From assembly GCA_035560235.1 (NCBI GenBank), contig DATMAG010000050.1, positions 96,028 through 160,027 on the forward strand: 64,000 bases of DNA, given 5' to 3'. Below the pieces are notes generated by a model that ran no database searches, was not told the DNA's origin, and saw nothing but the letters and a program-made list of their open reading frames with translations. Positions within the stretch are counted from its first letter, which is position 1. Each line of letters starts with the position of its first letter. Below, piece by piece: positions 1 to 7,793 of this stretch. Position numbers and translations under genes: made by a program. Origin of the DNA: DASRDU01 sp035560235 (GTDB lineage Bacteria; Acidobacteriota; Blastocatellia; RBC074).

Positions 1-2
1 CC

Positions 3-848
3 GGCGGCAAGGGAGCCAATCAGGCCTGCGCTGTCGGGCGACTCAGCCGCGATCAGACTGTTCGGATGGTCGGCTGCGTCGGGGCTGATGCCTCCGGCGA
101 ACAGCTCAGAGCGAGCCTGCGCGCCGCGAATGTTGATGTCGCTTTCGTCCGCACCGTGACTGCCGCCGCAACCGGCGTTGCGCTCATCACCGTCGAGCAG
201 TCAGGACAGAATCAGATCGTCGTTGCGGCGGGCGCGAATGAATGCCTGCAACCCGCAGAAGTCATCGCTGCGATTGATGCGGCTGCGGCATCGCATCTGC
301 TGTTGCAGCTTGAATCGCCGCTGGAAACCGTCGCTGCCGCCGCGCGTCACGCCCGCGCCTGTGGCAGGCAGGTCATTCTTGATCCGGCTCCGGCGCGTCC
401 GCTCGATGCAGCACTGCTGGCAGATGTGGACATTCTGACGCCGAATGAAAGCGAAGCGCTGGCTCTGCTCGGACTGACGGGCAGCGACATTTCGCTTGAC
501 GAAGCTCCGAACATTGCGCGCGCACTGCTGGCGCCGGGGCCGCGCCGCGTCATTCTGAAACTCGGTGAAAAAGGCGTCTGGCTGGCTGATGAAACGTGCA
601 GCCGTCATTTTGCCGCGCCGCGTGTGGACGCAGTGGACGTGACGGCAGCGGGTGACTGTTTCAATGGCGCGCTGGCGGCAGCGCTGGCTGAAGGGCAGAC
701 GCTGACGGAGGCAATTCATTTCGCCACGACTGCCGCCACGCTGGCAGTGACAAAGCCGGGCGCGCAGGATTCGATTCCGACGCGCCCTGAAGTCGAAGCA
801 ATGTTGCAGGCGCGTTCCGCACAATCTGTCGAGGTGGAAAATGCGTAG
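3..848 (+). CDS. rbsK: Ribokinase-like PfkB sugar kinase (5' end outside window)
   Basis: The reading frame is open from the first bases of the window, so the N-terminus (roughly 30-40 residues) is missing. The first residues, GGKGANQA, are the glycine-rich N-terminal signature of ribokinases. Near the C-terminus TAAGDCFNGAL contains the PfkB anion-hole and catalytic Asp (codon at 654-656). The family phosphorylates ribose or another sugar with ATP in the cytoplasm. The stop codon overlaps the start of the RbsC-like permease by 8 bp, indicating translational coupling in a sugar-uptake operon. AAGD replaces the more usual GAGD, a common variation. The exact sugar cannot be told from the sequence. 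Confidence 0.88.
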   Translation, partial: GGKGANQACAVGRLSRDQTVRMVGCVGADASGEQLRASLRAANVDVAFVRTVTAAATGVALITVEQSGQNQIVVAAGANECLQPAEVIAAIDAAAASHLLLQLESPLETVAAAARHARACGRQVILDPAPARPLDAALLADVDILTPNESEALALLGLTGSDISLDEAPNIARALLAPGPRRVILKLGEKGVWLADETCSRHFAAPRVDAVDVTAAGDCFNGALAAALAEGQTLTEAIHFATTAATLAVTKPGAQDSIPTRPEVEAMLQARSAQSVEVENA

Positions 849-1842
849 CGAAACTGAAAGCCAGGCCGGTGCATCAGCATTCAGGCAGCGCAGACAGGCG
901 TTCAGCAAAATCATCCGCGAATATCTCGGCCTGCTGCTGGCGCTCGGCGCGCTGATCGCTGTTTTCAGCTTCAGCACGGCGCATTTCTTTTCGCTCACCA
1001 CTCTGCGCACGATTGCGAATCAGATTCCCGATGCCGTGCTGATTGCCGTTGGAATGACGCTGGTGCTGATTCTGGGTGGGATAGACCTTTCGGTTGGCTC
1101 AGTGCTGGCGCTGGCGGGCGCGGTGCTGGGCGTCTGCCTGGTGGATTTCAAATGGCCGCTTGCGCTTGCGCTGGTGGCCTGCCTGCTGACGGGCCTGCTG
1201 TGCGGGCTGATCAACGGGCTGGTGACGGTGCGCTGGCGGCTGCCATCGTTCATCGTCACGCTCGGCATGCTTGAGATTGCGCGCGGCGGGGCATATCTGA
1301 CGACGGGTTCGCAGACCAGGTACATCGGCGGGACGATTGAGCGCATTGCCGAACTTTCGCTGCTGGGCGTGTCGCTGCCGTTTCTGCTGGCGGTGACGGT
1401 CGTGCTGGCCGGGCAGTTCGTGCTGACCAGAACCGTTTTCGGGCGCTACATTGTGGCCATCGGAACAAACGAAGAGGCCGTGCGCCTGGCGGGAATCGCT
1501 CCGCACCCGGTCAGGGTCGCGGTCTTTGGCCTGAGCGGACTGCTGACGGCAATGGCTGCTGTGCTGCACAGCGCGCGCCTGTCAGCGGCAGATCCGAACG
1601 CGGGCACAGGCTTTGAATTGCAGGCCATTGCCGCCGCCGTGATTGGCGGAACCAGCCTCGCGGGCGGGCGCGGTTCGGTCATCAATACATTTTTCGGCGT
1701 GCTGCTGATTGCGGTGCTGAGCGCCGGGCTGTCACAGGTTGGAGCGCAGGAACCCGCCAAACGCCTGATTACCGGCCTCGTCATCGTGGCCGCCGTCATT
1801 GTTGATTCGTCCCGTGAACATTTTCGGAAGGCGGCTGACTGA
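841..1842 (+). CDS. rbsC: Sugar ABC transporter permease, RbsC family
   Basis: This 333-aa protein has about 8-10 hydrophobic segments and the BPD_transp_2 hallmark GGIDLSVGSVLAL near residues 80-92. The C-terminal AVIGGTSLAGGRGSV loop is typical of RbsC/XylH-type permeases of monosaccharide ABC importers. It forms the inner-membrane channel and needs a periplasmic binding protein and an RbsA-type ATPase, both presumably upstream of the window. The start ATG lies inside the end of the kinase gene, so the two are coupled. Its 3' end overlaps by 47 bp the 3' end of a convergent gene on the other strand. Substrate specificity (ribose or another monosaccharide) is inferred from the neighbouring kinase. 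Confidence 0.9.
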   Translation: MRSETESQAGASAFRQRRQAFSKIIREYLGLLLALGALIAVFSFSTAHFFSLTTLRTIANQIPDAVLIAVGMTLVLILGGIDLSVGSVLALAGAVLGVCLVDFKWPLALALVACLLTGLLCGLINGLVTVRWRLPSFIVTLGMLEIARGGAYLTTGSQTRYIGGTIERIAELSLLGVSLPFLLAVTVVLAGQFVLTRTVFGRYIVAIGTNEEAVRLAGIAPHPVRVAVFGLSGLLTAMAAVLHSARLSAADPNAGTGFELQAIAAAVIGGTSLAGGRGSVINTFFGVLLIAVLSAGLSQVGAQEPAKRLITGLVIVAAVIVDSSREHFRKAAD

Positions 1843-2461
1843 GAATCTGACCAGGACTCAGCGGAACCTTTCTGAACCACGCGGCAAAGAGTTCAGGGTG
1901 ATTTCGCGTGCGCGCCTGAATCGCTTCAATCTCAGCGGGCGAAAAATAGTTGCGCTGCTTCTCCTTCAGCTTTTGCGGCGGAACGTGCTGATAAAGCCAC
2001 ATTCGATATTGCTTCAACCCGTCGCCGTAACCGCGCGCGATGGCCTGCAAATCAGTCCACCTTTCAAACCGCGCCGTAAACCCTGCTGAAGCCAGTCTCA
2101 TCAGTCCGAGCAGTTGCAGGCGGTTGCGCCGTCGAAACCATAGAATGTGACTCAGTTCGTGCGCGATGATGGCGCGAATGCCCGCTTCAGGCGCAGCGAG
2201 CGCAAACACCTCAGGCCTGATGCGCAGCAGGTAAATCATCCGCCCGGACAAAAACTGCGGAATGGCAAACCGGGTGCGAAAGTAATCTGAATCGCTGCGC
2301 AGCAGTTCAACTCTGATGATGACATCTTTCAGTTCGGGAAAGGAGGCAGTTCTGACTTCTTCAATCAGTTGCTGCGTTCGTTCGATTGTCTGGTCAGGCG
2401 TATTGTCGGCCAGGGCCGGGCAGGGAAGCAGCATCACAATGGGCAGTAACCATCGCAGCAC
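1796..2461 (-). CDS. Secreted HExxH protein, putative M48/M56-like metallopeptidase
   Basis: The 221-aa product starts at a GTG chosen because it gives a clean signal peptide (LRWLLPIVMLLPCPALA). An upstream TTG at 2497 adds 12 proline/alanine-rich residues. The motif IIAHELSHILWF (about residues 99-110) is an HExxH zinc-binding helix in a hydrophobic setting, as in M48/M56-type peptidases. The third zinc ligand cannot be identified by eye. The rest matches no family I recognise. It converges on the rbsC-like gene and overlaps it by 47 bp. An intergenic hairpin repeat lies just upstream. Proteolytic activity is inferred only from the motif. Confidence 0.6.
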   Translation of the reverse strand: MLRWLLPIVMLLPCPALADNTPDQTIERTQQLIEEVRTASFPELKDVIIRVELLRSDSDYFRTRFAIPQFLSGRMIYLLRIRPEVFALAAPEAGIRAIIAHELSHILWFRRRNRLQLLGLMRLASAGFTARFERWTDLQAIARGYGDGLKQYRMWLYQHVPPQKLKEKQRNYFSPAEIEAIQARTRNHPELFAAWFRKVPLSPGQILSQPPSENVHGTNQQ

Positions 2462-2510
2462 AGCCTGATTATGTGGCGCAGCAGCGGGCGGGTGCAATTC
2501 AGCAGGAGTA

Positions 2511-2665
2511 TTTCACGCAGAGACGCAGAGGCACAGAGCAGAGGAAGATGAGAAAGAGGCCGCGAATGAACAGGAATTGACACGAATGAAAAAACAGGTG
2601 CGACACGACAGATGAAATTTCAATTCGTGAAAATTCGTGTTCATTCGTGAATGGTTTCCTCTGCG
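2511..2665. repeat. Intergenic inverted repeat, 10-nt-period CACGAATGAA family
   Basis: Left arm 2561-2588 is built of CACGAATGAA-like words repeated about every 10 nt. Right arm 2621-2649 is its imperfect reverse complement (ATTCGTG words). Outside the left arm lies an 8-nt-period stretch of CGCAGAG words (2516-2540), partly mirrored by TTTCCTCTGCG near 2654-2664, so the whole element can fold into one long hairpin. The same words recur at 11501-11596 and 52300-52438. Confidence 0.8.
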
Positions 2666-2673
2666 ATGCCGGT

Positions 2674-3102
2674 TCAGAGCCGTCTGCCGATCACCGGAAT
2701 TTCGCGGCGATGAATGAACAGCGCCAGCGCGCTGCCGATAAAGACTGCAATGGCGAGCGCAAAGAGTTCGCCGTGATCGTCAACGGCAGTGAGCGCGATG
2801 CCGAGCCGCGTCAGGTGCGCCATCATTGCGCCGCAGGCTGTGCCGAGCGCAAGCAAGGCTCCGAGCGCGACGGTGCGCGGCCAGAGCAGCAGCGCCGAGG
2901 CGATCAGTTCAATCACGCCGGAACCCAGGCGACCCCAGGGTTCAGCGCCGAGCGTCGAGAAGATGTAGACCGATTCGGCGGCTCCGCTGAATTTGAAGAA
3001 AAGCGTTTGCAGCAGAATGACCGCGACGATCACGCGCAGCGTCCAGCTTGCAATGTTCTGCCTGCGGGTCAGGATCATTGTCTGATTGTGTGCCAGTTCC
3101 AT
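2674..3102 (-). CDS. DoxX-like small membrane protein
   Basis: This 142-aa protein has four hydrophobic segments (about residues 20-38, 58-75, 78-95 and 112-130). The first is followed by LQTLFFKFSGA, resembling the conserved first helix of DoxX/DoxX-like proteins. These are small integral membrane proteins of poorly defined function, sometimes linked to quinol or thiosulfate oxidation or oxidative stress. No partner gene nearby clarifies the role. The gene stands alone on the minus strand, with the 2511-2665 repeat downstream. The family call rests on topology and one motif. Confidence 0.6.
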   Translation of the reverse strand: MELAHNQTMILTRRQNIASWTLRVIVAVILLQTLFFKFSGAAESVYIFSTLGAEPWGRLGSGVIELIASALLLWPRTVALGALLALGTACGAMMAHLTRLGIALTAVDDHGELFALAIAVFIGSALALFIHRREIPVIGRRL

Positions 3103-3242
3103 TCAGTCGAGTCCTTTCCTGAGCGATGTTGCTCTGACGCGATGACCGCGTCACGCACAGGTATAATCCGGCGAACGCGAAAGAAAATTCCCGCCACAGA
3201 CAAATTCTGAGAACTGCAAATTATGGTTTCGCCCGGCCCGCG

Positions 3243-4151
3243 TTACTGTGCGCGCAGGGCCAGCATCAGCTTGCTCAGGTCGCGCTTCATCAGTTCGGCC
3301 CAGACGCGAATGCCTGCGAGCATTGCGGCGCGGTCACTGAGCAGGTCGAGCGTCAGTCTGCGATTTTCAGAACTGGCGCTGGTCAGAAAGGCGATCTTGT
3401 CTTTTCCCTTGCCGGTGTCGGCGGCTTCGATGCGCCCGGCTTCGATCCAGTCCTTGTGCAGCCGTTCGCGGCGCGTGCCTTTCTGCGGCTCGGTCGGGAC
3501 GGGTGAGTTGAGGTATTGCCAGAAGGCATCGGGATAACGCGCGTGGTATTCGCCTTTGCGGTCGAAGAACGGGGCCAGCATATTCGGCGCATCGTGAAAT
3601 TCGCGCCTGCCGCCGTGCTGCTGATGAATGCCCAAAGCTGAAAGAAAGGTTGAAATTGCGCCGCCCGCGACGCCGATGATGTTGCCCGTGCGCGAAGTGC
3701 TTTCGCTGAGCTGAAGCGATGTGCCGACCACACCGCCAACGCCGCCCGTGACCAGGCTTGCCACGGCGCTGATGGCGAGCGCGTGGTCGCGCCGCGATTC
3801 GAGAAAGGCGCGAATTGAATTGAGCTTTTCGATTTCGCTGTCGAGTTCGGCCAGCACGCCGTCGGCTTCAAGCGATGCCGTCAGCACGGCTTCATTGATC
3901 TGCAGTCGCAGCATCAGCGCTTCCTGACTCATCGCGCGGCCATACTGACGTTCAGCGGCGGGCAACTGCTGATAACGTTCGATCAGTTCGGCCACGCCGA
4001 TCAGCCGCGCCGCTTCCTGTGCGCCGGGCGACAAACCGGCAGCCTTTTGCGTTGATTGAAGCTGAGCCTCCGATTGTTGTGCCCGGACGGAAATGCAACT
4101 GAAGCACAGGCAGAGCAGCAGGTGAAAAGTCAGCGCGCGAACGTCATTCAT
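3243..4151 (-). CDS. Secreted protein of unknown function
   Basis: The 302-aa product has an N-terminal signal peptide (LTFHLLLCLCFSCISVRAQ). An alpha-helical region follows (residues 40-120, with heptad-like spacing around LAELDSEIEKL). A glycine/alanine-rich hydrophobic stretch (about 125-170, SLVTGGVGGVVGTSLQL) could be a membrane hairpin. The C-terminus is polar and helical. I do not recognise a family or catalytic motif. It is monocistronic, flanked by a DoxX-like gene and the divergent VWFA gene. A cell-envelope role is only suggested by the signal sequence. Confidence 0.65.
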   Translation of the reverse strand: MNDVRALTFHLLLCLCFSCISVRAQQSEAQLQSTQKAAGLSPGAQEAARLIGVAELIERYQQLPAAERQYGRAMSQEALMLRLQINEAVLTASLEADGVLAELDSEIEKLNSIRAFLESRRDHALAISAVASLVTGGVGGVVGTSLQLSESTSRTGNIIGVAGGAISTFLSALGIHQQHGGRREFHDAPNMLAPFFDRKGEYHARYPDAFWQYLNSPVPTEPQKGTRRERLHKDWIEAGRIEAADTGKGKDKIAFLTSASSENRRLTLDLLSDRAAMLAGIRVWAELMKRDLSKLMLALRAQ

Positions 4152-4432
4152 TCCGGTTTTCCTCCCGATGTGGTGAAATAAACGGCGTCATCATCGCACA
4201 ACGAAACAGTACCCGCGAACCGGCTGTAAACAGCAGCAACAGCGCTGCCGAAACTGCAGCCGAAAGACCGCTCCTGCCTTTCCTCAGGCTGAAAAATCAG
4301 CCGCCGGGGCCGGAATGAGATGGATTGCGCCGTGAATTACGAATGTTCATCTTTGAGAAACCAGGCTGAAGTCAGCAGGACAGGACTTCAATCCGGGACA
4401 ATGACCGTGAACGTCTGCCGGAGGTCAGCGAT

Positions 4433-5440
4433 ATGAAAGATCAGCCCCGCGCCTTGCTGAGACTGCTGTGCGTTGCGTGTCTGTTGGCCCTGACGCTGGC
4501 GACTGTCCTGAGTCGGACCGGGCCGGGACAGCAGCCCCGCACTGCCTTCACCCCGAGCGCCCCCGGCGACGATGGCCGCGTCGCCATCAGCACCGAAGTC
4601 ATTTCAGTCACAGTCAGCATTACCGACACGCATGGCCGTTTTATCACCGGCCTGCCCAGAGACGCCTTCCAGGTTTACGAGGACAAGGTGGTGCAGGAGG
4701 TCAGCTTTTTCAGCGCTCAGGATGCGCCCGCCTCGATTGGCGTGGTGTTTGATCTGTCAGGTTCAATGCAGGGCGAAAAGATCAGACGTGCCCGCGCCGC
4801 GCTCAGGCAGTTCATTCAGACCAGCCACCCGGATGATGAATACTCGCTGATCGGGTTCAGCGATCGCGCACAGGTGCTGCTGGAAAACACCAGCGACAGC
4901 GAGGCGCTCCTCAACAGGCTCGCAGGCATTCAGCCGGGCGGTGACACGGCCTTGTATGATGCCGTCGGTCTGGGACTCGGACAGGTCAGCCAGGGCAAAT
5001 GGCCGAAACGCGCGCTGATCATCATCAGCGACGGCGAAGACAACAATTCGCGCCTGACGCTCAAAAAGATCCGCCAGATGGTGAAGGAGGCCGATGTGCT
5101 GATTTACGGCATTCTGATTCGGGAATACGTCCCGCGCGGCCTGGGCGATCTGGTGATGGATGAATTGAGCCGCATCTCAGGCGGGAGATACTTTCTGGCT
5201 GACGGCCCTGAGCAGATGACCGAAGCCTTTGACAGAATTGCACTCGAACTGCGTCAGCAATATTCCATCGGTTACGTCCCGACCCGCTTTGTCGCCGATG
5301 GCAAGTGGCGCAGGATCAGGGTCAGAGTTACCCCGCCGCCCGACAATTCGAAAATCGTCGTTCGCGCCCGCGAAGGCTACTATGCAGTGGCTGACCGCTC
5401 CCACCGCACCCGGAACACCGTCAGCGAGAGCAGTCGCTGA
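4433..5440 (+). CDS. VWFA-related Acidobacterial-domain protein
   Basis: This 335-aa secreted protein has an N-terminal hydrophobic segment (LLRLLCVACLLALTLATVL). Next comes a region with FQVYEDKVVQEVSFF, typical of the VWFA-related Acidobacterial domain family. A von Willebrand A domain follows from about residue 100, where VFDLSGSM is the MIDAS DxSxS motif and IIISDGEDN is the later acidic turn. Such proteins are abundant in acidobacterial genomes and their role is unknown; the fold mediates metal-dependent protein binding. The C-terminus (IRVRVTPP...REGYYA) is typical of the family. No operon partner was seen. Confidence 0.88.
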   Translation: MKDQPRALLRLLCVACLLALTLATVLSRTGPGQQPRTAFTPSAPGDDGRVAISTEVISVTVSITDTHGRFITGLPRDAFQVYEDKVVQEVSFFSAQDAPASIGVVFDLSGSMQGEKIRRARAALRQFIQTSHPDDEYSLIGFSDRAQVLLENTSDSEALLNRLAGIQPGGDTALYDAVGLGLGQVSQGKWPKRALIIISDGEDNNSRLTLKKIRQMVKEADVLIYGILIREYVPRGLGDLVMDELSRISGGRYFLADGPEQMTEAFDRIALELRQQYSIGYVPTRFVADGKWRRIRVRVTPPPDNSKIVVRAREGYYAVADRSHRTRNTVSESSR

Positions 5441-5494
5441 GTCTCTCTGAGACCGCAGCCTGCCGGAATATTCTGCGCCGGGCGATTTTTTCTC

Positions 5495-5526
5495 TTGACA
5501 AAATATCAATCTGGACTTAGTCTAAG
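5495..5526 (+). promoter_or_regulatory. perR promoter with overlapping palindromic operator
   Basis: A consensus -35 TTGACA (5495-5500) is followed after exactly 17 nt by TAGTCT (5518-5523) as -10. The imperfect palindrome CTTAG-T-CTAAG (5516-5526) covers the -10. Its position, immediately upstream of a Fur/PerR-family gene, suggests autorepression. The word is shorter than classical Fur or PerR boxes, so the operator call is inference. Confidence 0.55.
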
Positions 5527-5531
5527 CGGCG

Positions 5532-5954
5532 ATGACGAGGCTGCACCGGAACAAAGTGGAGGCGATGACGCTGGCTCAGGGGTTGAAGATGACTCCGCAG
5601 CGGCGGGCCATCGTCGAATACCTGCAGGCGGCGGAGCATCATCCGACGGCGGATGAAGTGCTGCACGACGTGAACCGTAAATTCCCGATGACTTCGCGGG
5701 CGACGGTTTATAACACGCTCAACTGGCTGAAGGAAGCCGGGATGATCCGTGAAGTCTTTGAAGGCGGCGTCGTGCGCTTCGATCCGTACACCGCGCCGCA
5801 TCATCACTTTGTCTGCCGCCGATGCGGCAGGGTTGAAGACATCGAATGCGAGCTGATCAGTTCGCTGAACATCTGCTCGCTGCCGGGTCGGCAGAGGGTG
5901 GAGTCGGTCGAGGTCACGCTGCGCGGTCTGTGCAGCAGCTGTCAGAAGAAATAA
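5532..5954 (+). CDS. perR: Fur-family regulator, PerR-like
   Basis: This 140-aa protein has a winged helix (MTPQRRAIVEYLQ... ATVYNTLNWL). A metal-binding/dimerisation half carries HHHFVCRRCGRVEDIECE (first CxxC of the structural zinc site) and a terminal CSSC (second). The PerR assignment rests on context, since ahpC and ahpD follow immediately, and on general architecture; PerR and Fur cannot be separated by sequence alone here. The annotated ATG lies just downstream of the -10, which would make a nearly leaderless mRNA. ATG 5565 (giving 129 aa) has GGAGG only 2 nt ahead. A perfect-stem terminator follows the gene. Confidence 0.85.
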   Translation: MTRLHRNKVEAMTLAQGLKMTPQRRAIVEYLQAAEHHPTADEVLHDVNRKFPMTSRATVYNTLNWLKEAGMIREVFEGGVVRFDPYTAPHHHFVCRRCGRVEDIECELISSLNICSLPGRQRVESVEVTLRGLCSSCQKK

Positions 5955-5967
5955 CCCGGACACGCGC

Positions 5968-5996
5968 GGAGCAGCGAACGCTCGCTGCTCCTTTTT
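5968..5996 (+). terminator. Rho-independent terminator after perR
   Basis: A perfect 10-bp stem (GGAGCAGCGA / TCGCTGCTCC) with a 4-nt loop is followed by TTTTT. It lies between perR and ahpC, so ahpC probably has its own promoter or depends on read-through. Confidence 0.9.
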
Positions 5997-6057
5997 ATGA
6001 ATCATCTGTTCAGACGTCGTCCAAAACTGGAACAAATATAAAACGAGGAGAGTCAGA

Positions 6058-6600
6058 ATGCTTACAGTCGGAGACCGGATTCCTGAGTTCAAATTGCAGG
6101 CGGTGGTAAGTCTCGAAAAGGGGCAGGAGTTCGCGCAGATCACCAGTGAGACTTACAAAGGCAAATGGCAGGTGCTCTTTTTCTGGCCGATGGATTTTAC
6201 CTTCATCTGTCCGACCGAGATTGCCGAGTTCGGCAGACGCAACCGCGATTTTGCCGACCGCGACGCGCAGGTACTCGGCGCGAGCACTGACACGCATTTC
6301 GTGCATCTGGCGTGGCGCAACAGCCACCCTGATCTGAAGAATCTGCCTTACCCGATGCTGGCCGATACGAAGCGCGAGCTTTCGACTGCGCTCGGCATCC
6401 TGCATCGGGAAGAGGGCGTGGCGCTGCGCGCGACCTTCATCATTGATCCTGAAGGAATCATTCGGTGGGTCAATGTCAACGATCTGTCGGTGGGCCGCAG
6501 CATTGATGAGACGCTGCGCGTGCTCGATGCGCTGCAGACCGATGAACTCTGCCCGTGCAACTGGAGCAAGGGCGAAAAGACGCTGGGTGCGGCGAAGTAA
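6058..6600 (+). CDS. ahpC: Peroxiredoxin, AhpC type
   Basis: The 180-aa thioredoxin-fold peroxidase carries the peroxidatic cysteine in FFWPMDFTFICPTE (about residues 41-54) and a C-terminal resolving-cysteine region, ELCPCNWSKG. This is the typical 2-Cys arrangement. It reduces hydrogen peroxide and organic hydroperoxides in the cytoplasm. A strong SD (GAGGAG) precedes the ATG. AhpD follows after 19 bp, so the reducing partner is probably AhpD (as in mycobacteria) rather than AhpF, which is absent here. Its position after a PerR-like gene points to peroxide induction. The CPC at the resolving position is slightly unusual. Confidence 0.95.
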   Translation: MLTVGDRIPEFKLQAVVSLEKGQEFAQITSETYKGKWQVLFFWPMDFTFICPTEIAEFGRRNRDFADRDAQVLGASTDTHFVHLAWRNSHPDLKNLPYPMLADTKRELSTALGILHREEGVALRATFIIDPEGIIRWVNVNDLSVGRSIDETLRVLDALQTDELCPCNWSKGEKTLGAAK

Positions 6601-6619
6601 ACAACAGGGAGCGTGACCG

Positions 6620-7174
6620 ATGAGTGAAATTGAGAAGATTCGTGAACGGCTGCCGGAAGCGGCCAGGGACATCCGGCTGAATCTGCAGACCGTTTTTCAG
6701 ACGACTTCGCTCACTCCGGCGCAGCTCTGGGGGACGGCGGTGGCAGCGGCCATCGCCTCCCGCAACGCTGAACTGGCGCGCGCGGTGCTGGCTGATGCCG
6801 CCGACGTGGTGGACGGGAATGTGATTGAGGACGGCAGGGCAGCGGCTGTGCTGATGGGAATGAATAATGTCTATTACCGTTTCCGTCATATGGTCGGCAA
6901 AGAAAGCTATTCGACGAAACCGGCGCGGCTGCGCATGAACTGGATTGCCCGACCGCTCAGCAGCAAGGCTGACTTTGAGCTTTTCTGCCTCGCGGTCAGC
7001 GCGATCAATGGTTGCGAGATGTGCGTGCGCGCGCACGAACAGGTAGTGACCGAAGGCGGAATCAGTGAGGAGCAGGTGCACGATGCGGTGCGGGTGGCTG
7101 CGACCATCAGCGCAGCGGCAGTCGGGCTGGAAGCCGGGAATCTTTCAGCACAGTCGCAGAGCGCGACAGTCTGA
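6620..7174 (+). CDS. ahpD: Alkyl hydroperoxide reductase AhpD-like
   Basis: The 184-aa all-helical carboxymuconolactone-decarboxylase-fold protein carries the AhpD signature NGCEMCVRAHEQ, with a redox CxxC followed by the catalytic His. The length matches the family (about 175-185). AhpD reduces oxidised AhpC through its CxxC in a lipoyl-dependent relay in the cytoplasm. It lies 19 bp after ahpC with its own SD and forms an operon with it. No reason to doubt function was seen. Confidence 0.94.
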   Translation: MSEIEKIRERLPEAARDIRLNLQTVFQTTSLTPAQLWGTAVAAAIASRNAELARAVLADAADVVDGNVIEDGRAAAVLMGMNNVYYRFRHMVGKESYSTKPARLRMNWIARPLSSKADFELFCLAVSAINGCEMCVRAHEQVVTEGGISEEQVHDAVRVAATISAAAVGLEAGNLSAQSQSATV

Positions 7175-7180
7175 AACGCG

Positions 7181-7242
7181 ACCTGGCTGTGCCAGGTTAT
7201 TCAGTGACCACAGGTGACGCGGACAGTAAGGTCGCCTGTGGT
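7181..7242 (+). other. Two consecutive hairpins after ahpD
   Basis: The first hairpin is ACCTGGC/GCCAGGT with a 3-nt loop (7181-7197). The second has 12-bp arms at 7207-7218 and 7231-7242 with one G.T pair. No long T-run follows, so this may be a weak terminator or an mRNA 3'-end structure. Confidence 0.45.
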
Positions 7243-7267
7243 GAACATTTTCGATGGGGTGAAAACA

Positions 7268-7528
7268 ATGAACATGCCAATTGAAATCGCAAAGAAGCTG
7301 AGGGAGTTGTCAGAGAGCAGACGCGACAAGGTGCGAGCCGTCGTGCAGCGGCACGTCAATGCCTGCCGCAGGCTGGGCATCGAACCGGAAAACATGGAAC
7401 GCGTCTGGGGCGAGGCCATTGAAGCGGTGCAGATTGATGACCACTATCCCGAAAAGCTCAGTGAGAAATGGCCCGAGTGGGAGCCGATCAGAAAATACGA
7501 CGTCTACGAAAGCCCGAAGGCCGCGTAA
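7268..7528 (+). CDS. Small hypothetical protein
   Basis: The product is about 86 aa if started at ATG 7268, which follows GGGGTGA. A longer in-frame start at 7214 would lie inside the hairpin region and is less likely. The protein is charged and helical (IAKKLRELSESRRDKVRAVV) and ends in an aromatic tail (WPEWEPIRKYDVYE). I recognise no family. It is 94 bp after ahpD, beyond the hairpins, so co-regulation with peroxide defence is uncertain. Codon use looks like its neighbours, which supports a real gene. Confidence 0.55.
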   Translation: MNMPIEIAKKLRELSESRRDKVRAVVQRHVNACRRLGIEPENMERVWGEAIEAVQIDDHYPEKLSEKWPEWEPIRKYDVYESPKAA

Positions 7529-7598
7529 CTGCGGCTCAGGCAGGCTGTCAGTTCAGTCATCAACGCCCGGCGCAGCACAACTGCCGGAGAATCCCAGG

Positions 7599-7772
7599 GT
7601 ACCGATCAGCGGCGTCTGTGAAGTTGCCATTCAGGCGCATCTGGCCCGGCACGGGGTCGAAGCCGGTAAGGTCTCCTCACGTTATGGTGCTGAAGGCGAA
7701 GGGCCATCAATCCATCTCAGTGACCCTGAAGGAAACGTGGTTGAACTGAAAGGCCCGCCCGCGCTCAGTTGA
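7599..7772 (+). pseudogene. Remnant of a VOC/glyoxalase-family protein (C-terminal half)
   Basis: The last 57 codons of an open frame read VPISGVCEVAIQAHL..., then HGVEAG, then GPSIHLSDPEGNVVEL. This matches the C-terminal beta-alpha-beta-beta unit of vicinal-oxygen-chelate proteins, including the metal-binding Glu in the NVVEL strand. No start codon or N-terminal half precedes it, and the upstream part of the frame has no VOC features. I read it as a truncated relic; a short functional protein cannot be excluded. Confidence 0.5.
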
Positions 7773-7793
7773 AACCGCAGCGCCTGACTTTTG

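Noticed and set aside
6031..6045. TATAAA as the ahpC promoter -10
   Set aside because: It lies only about 16 nt before the ATG, so transcription would start after the SD.
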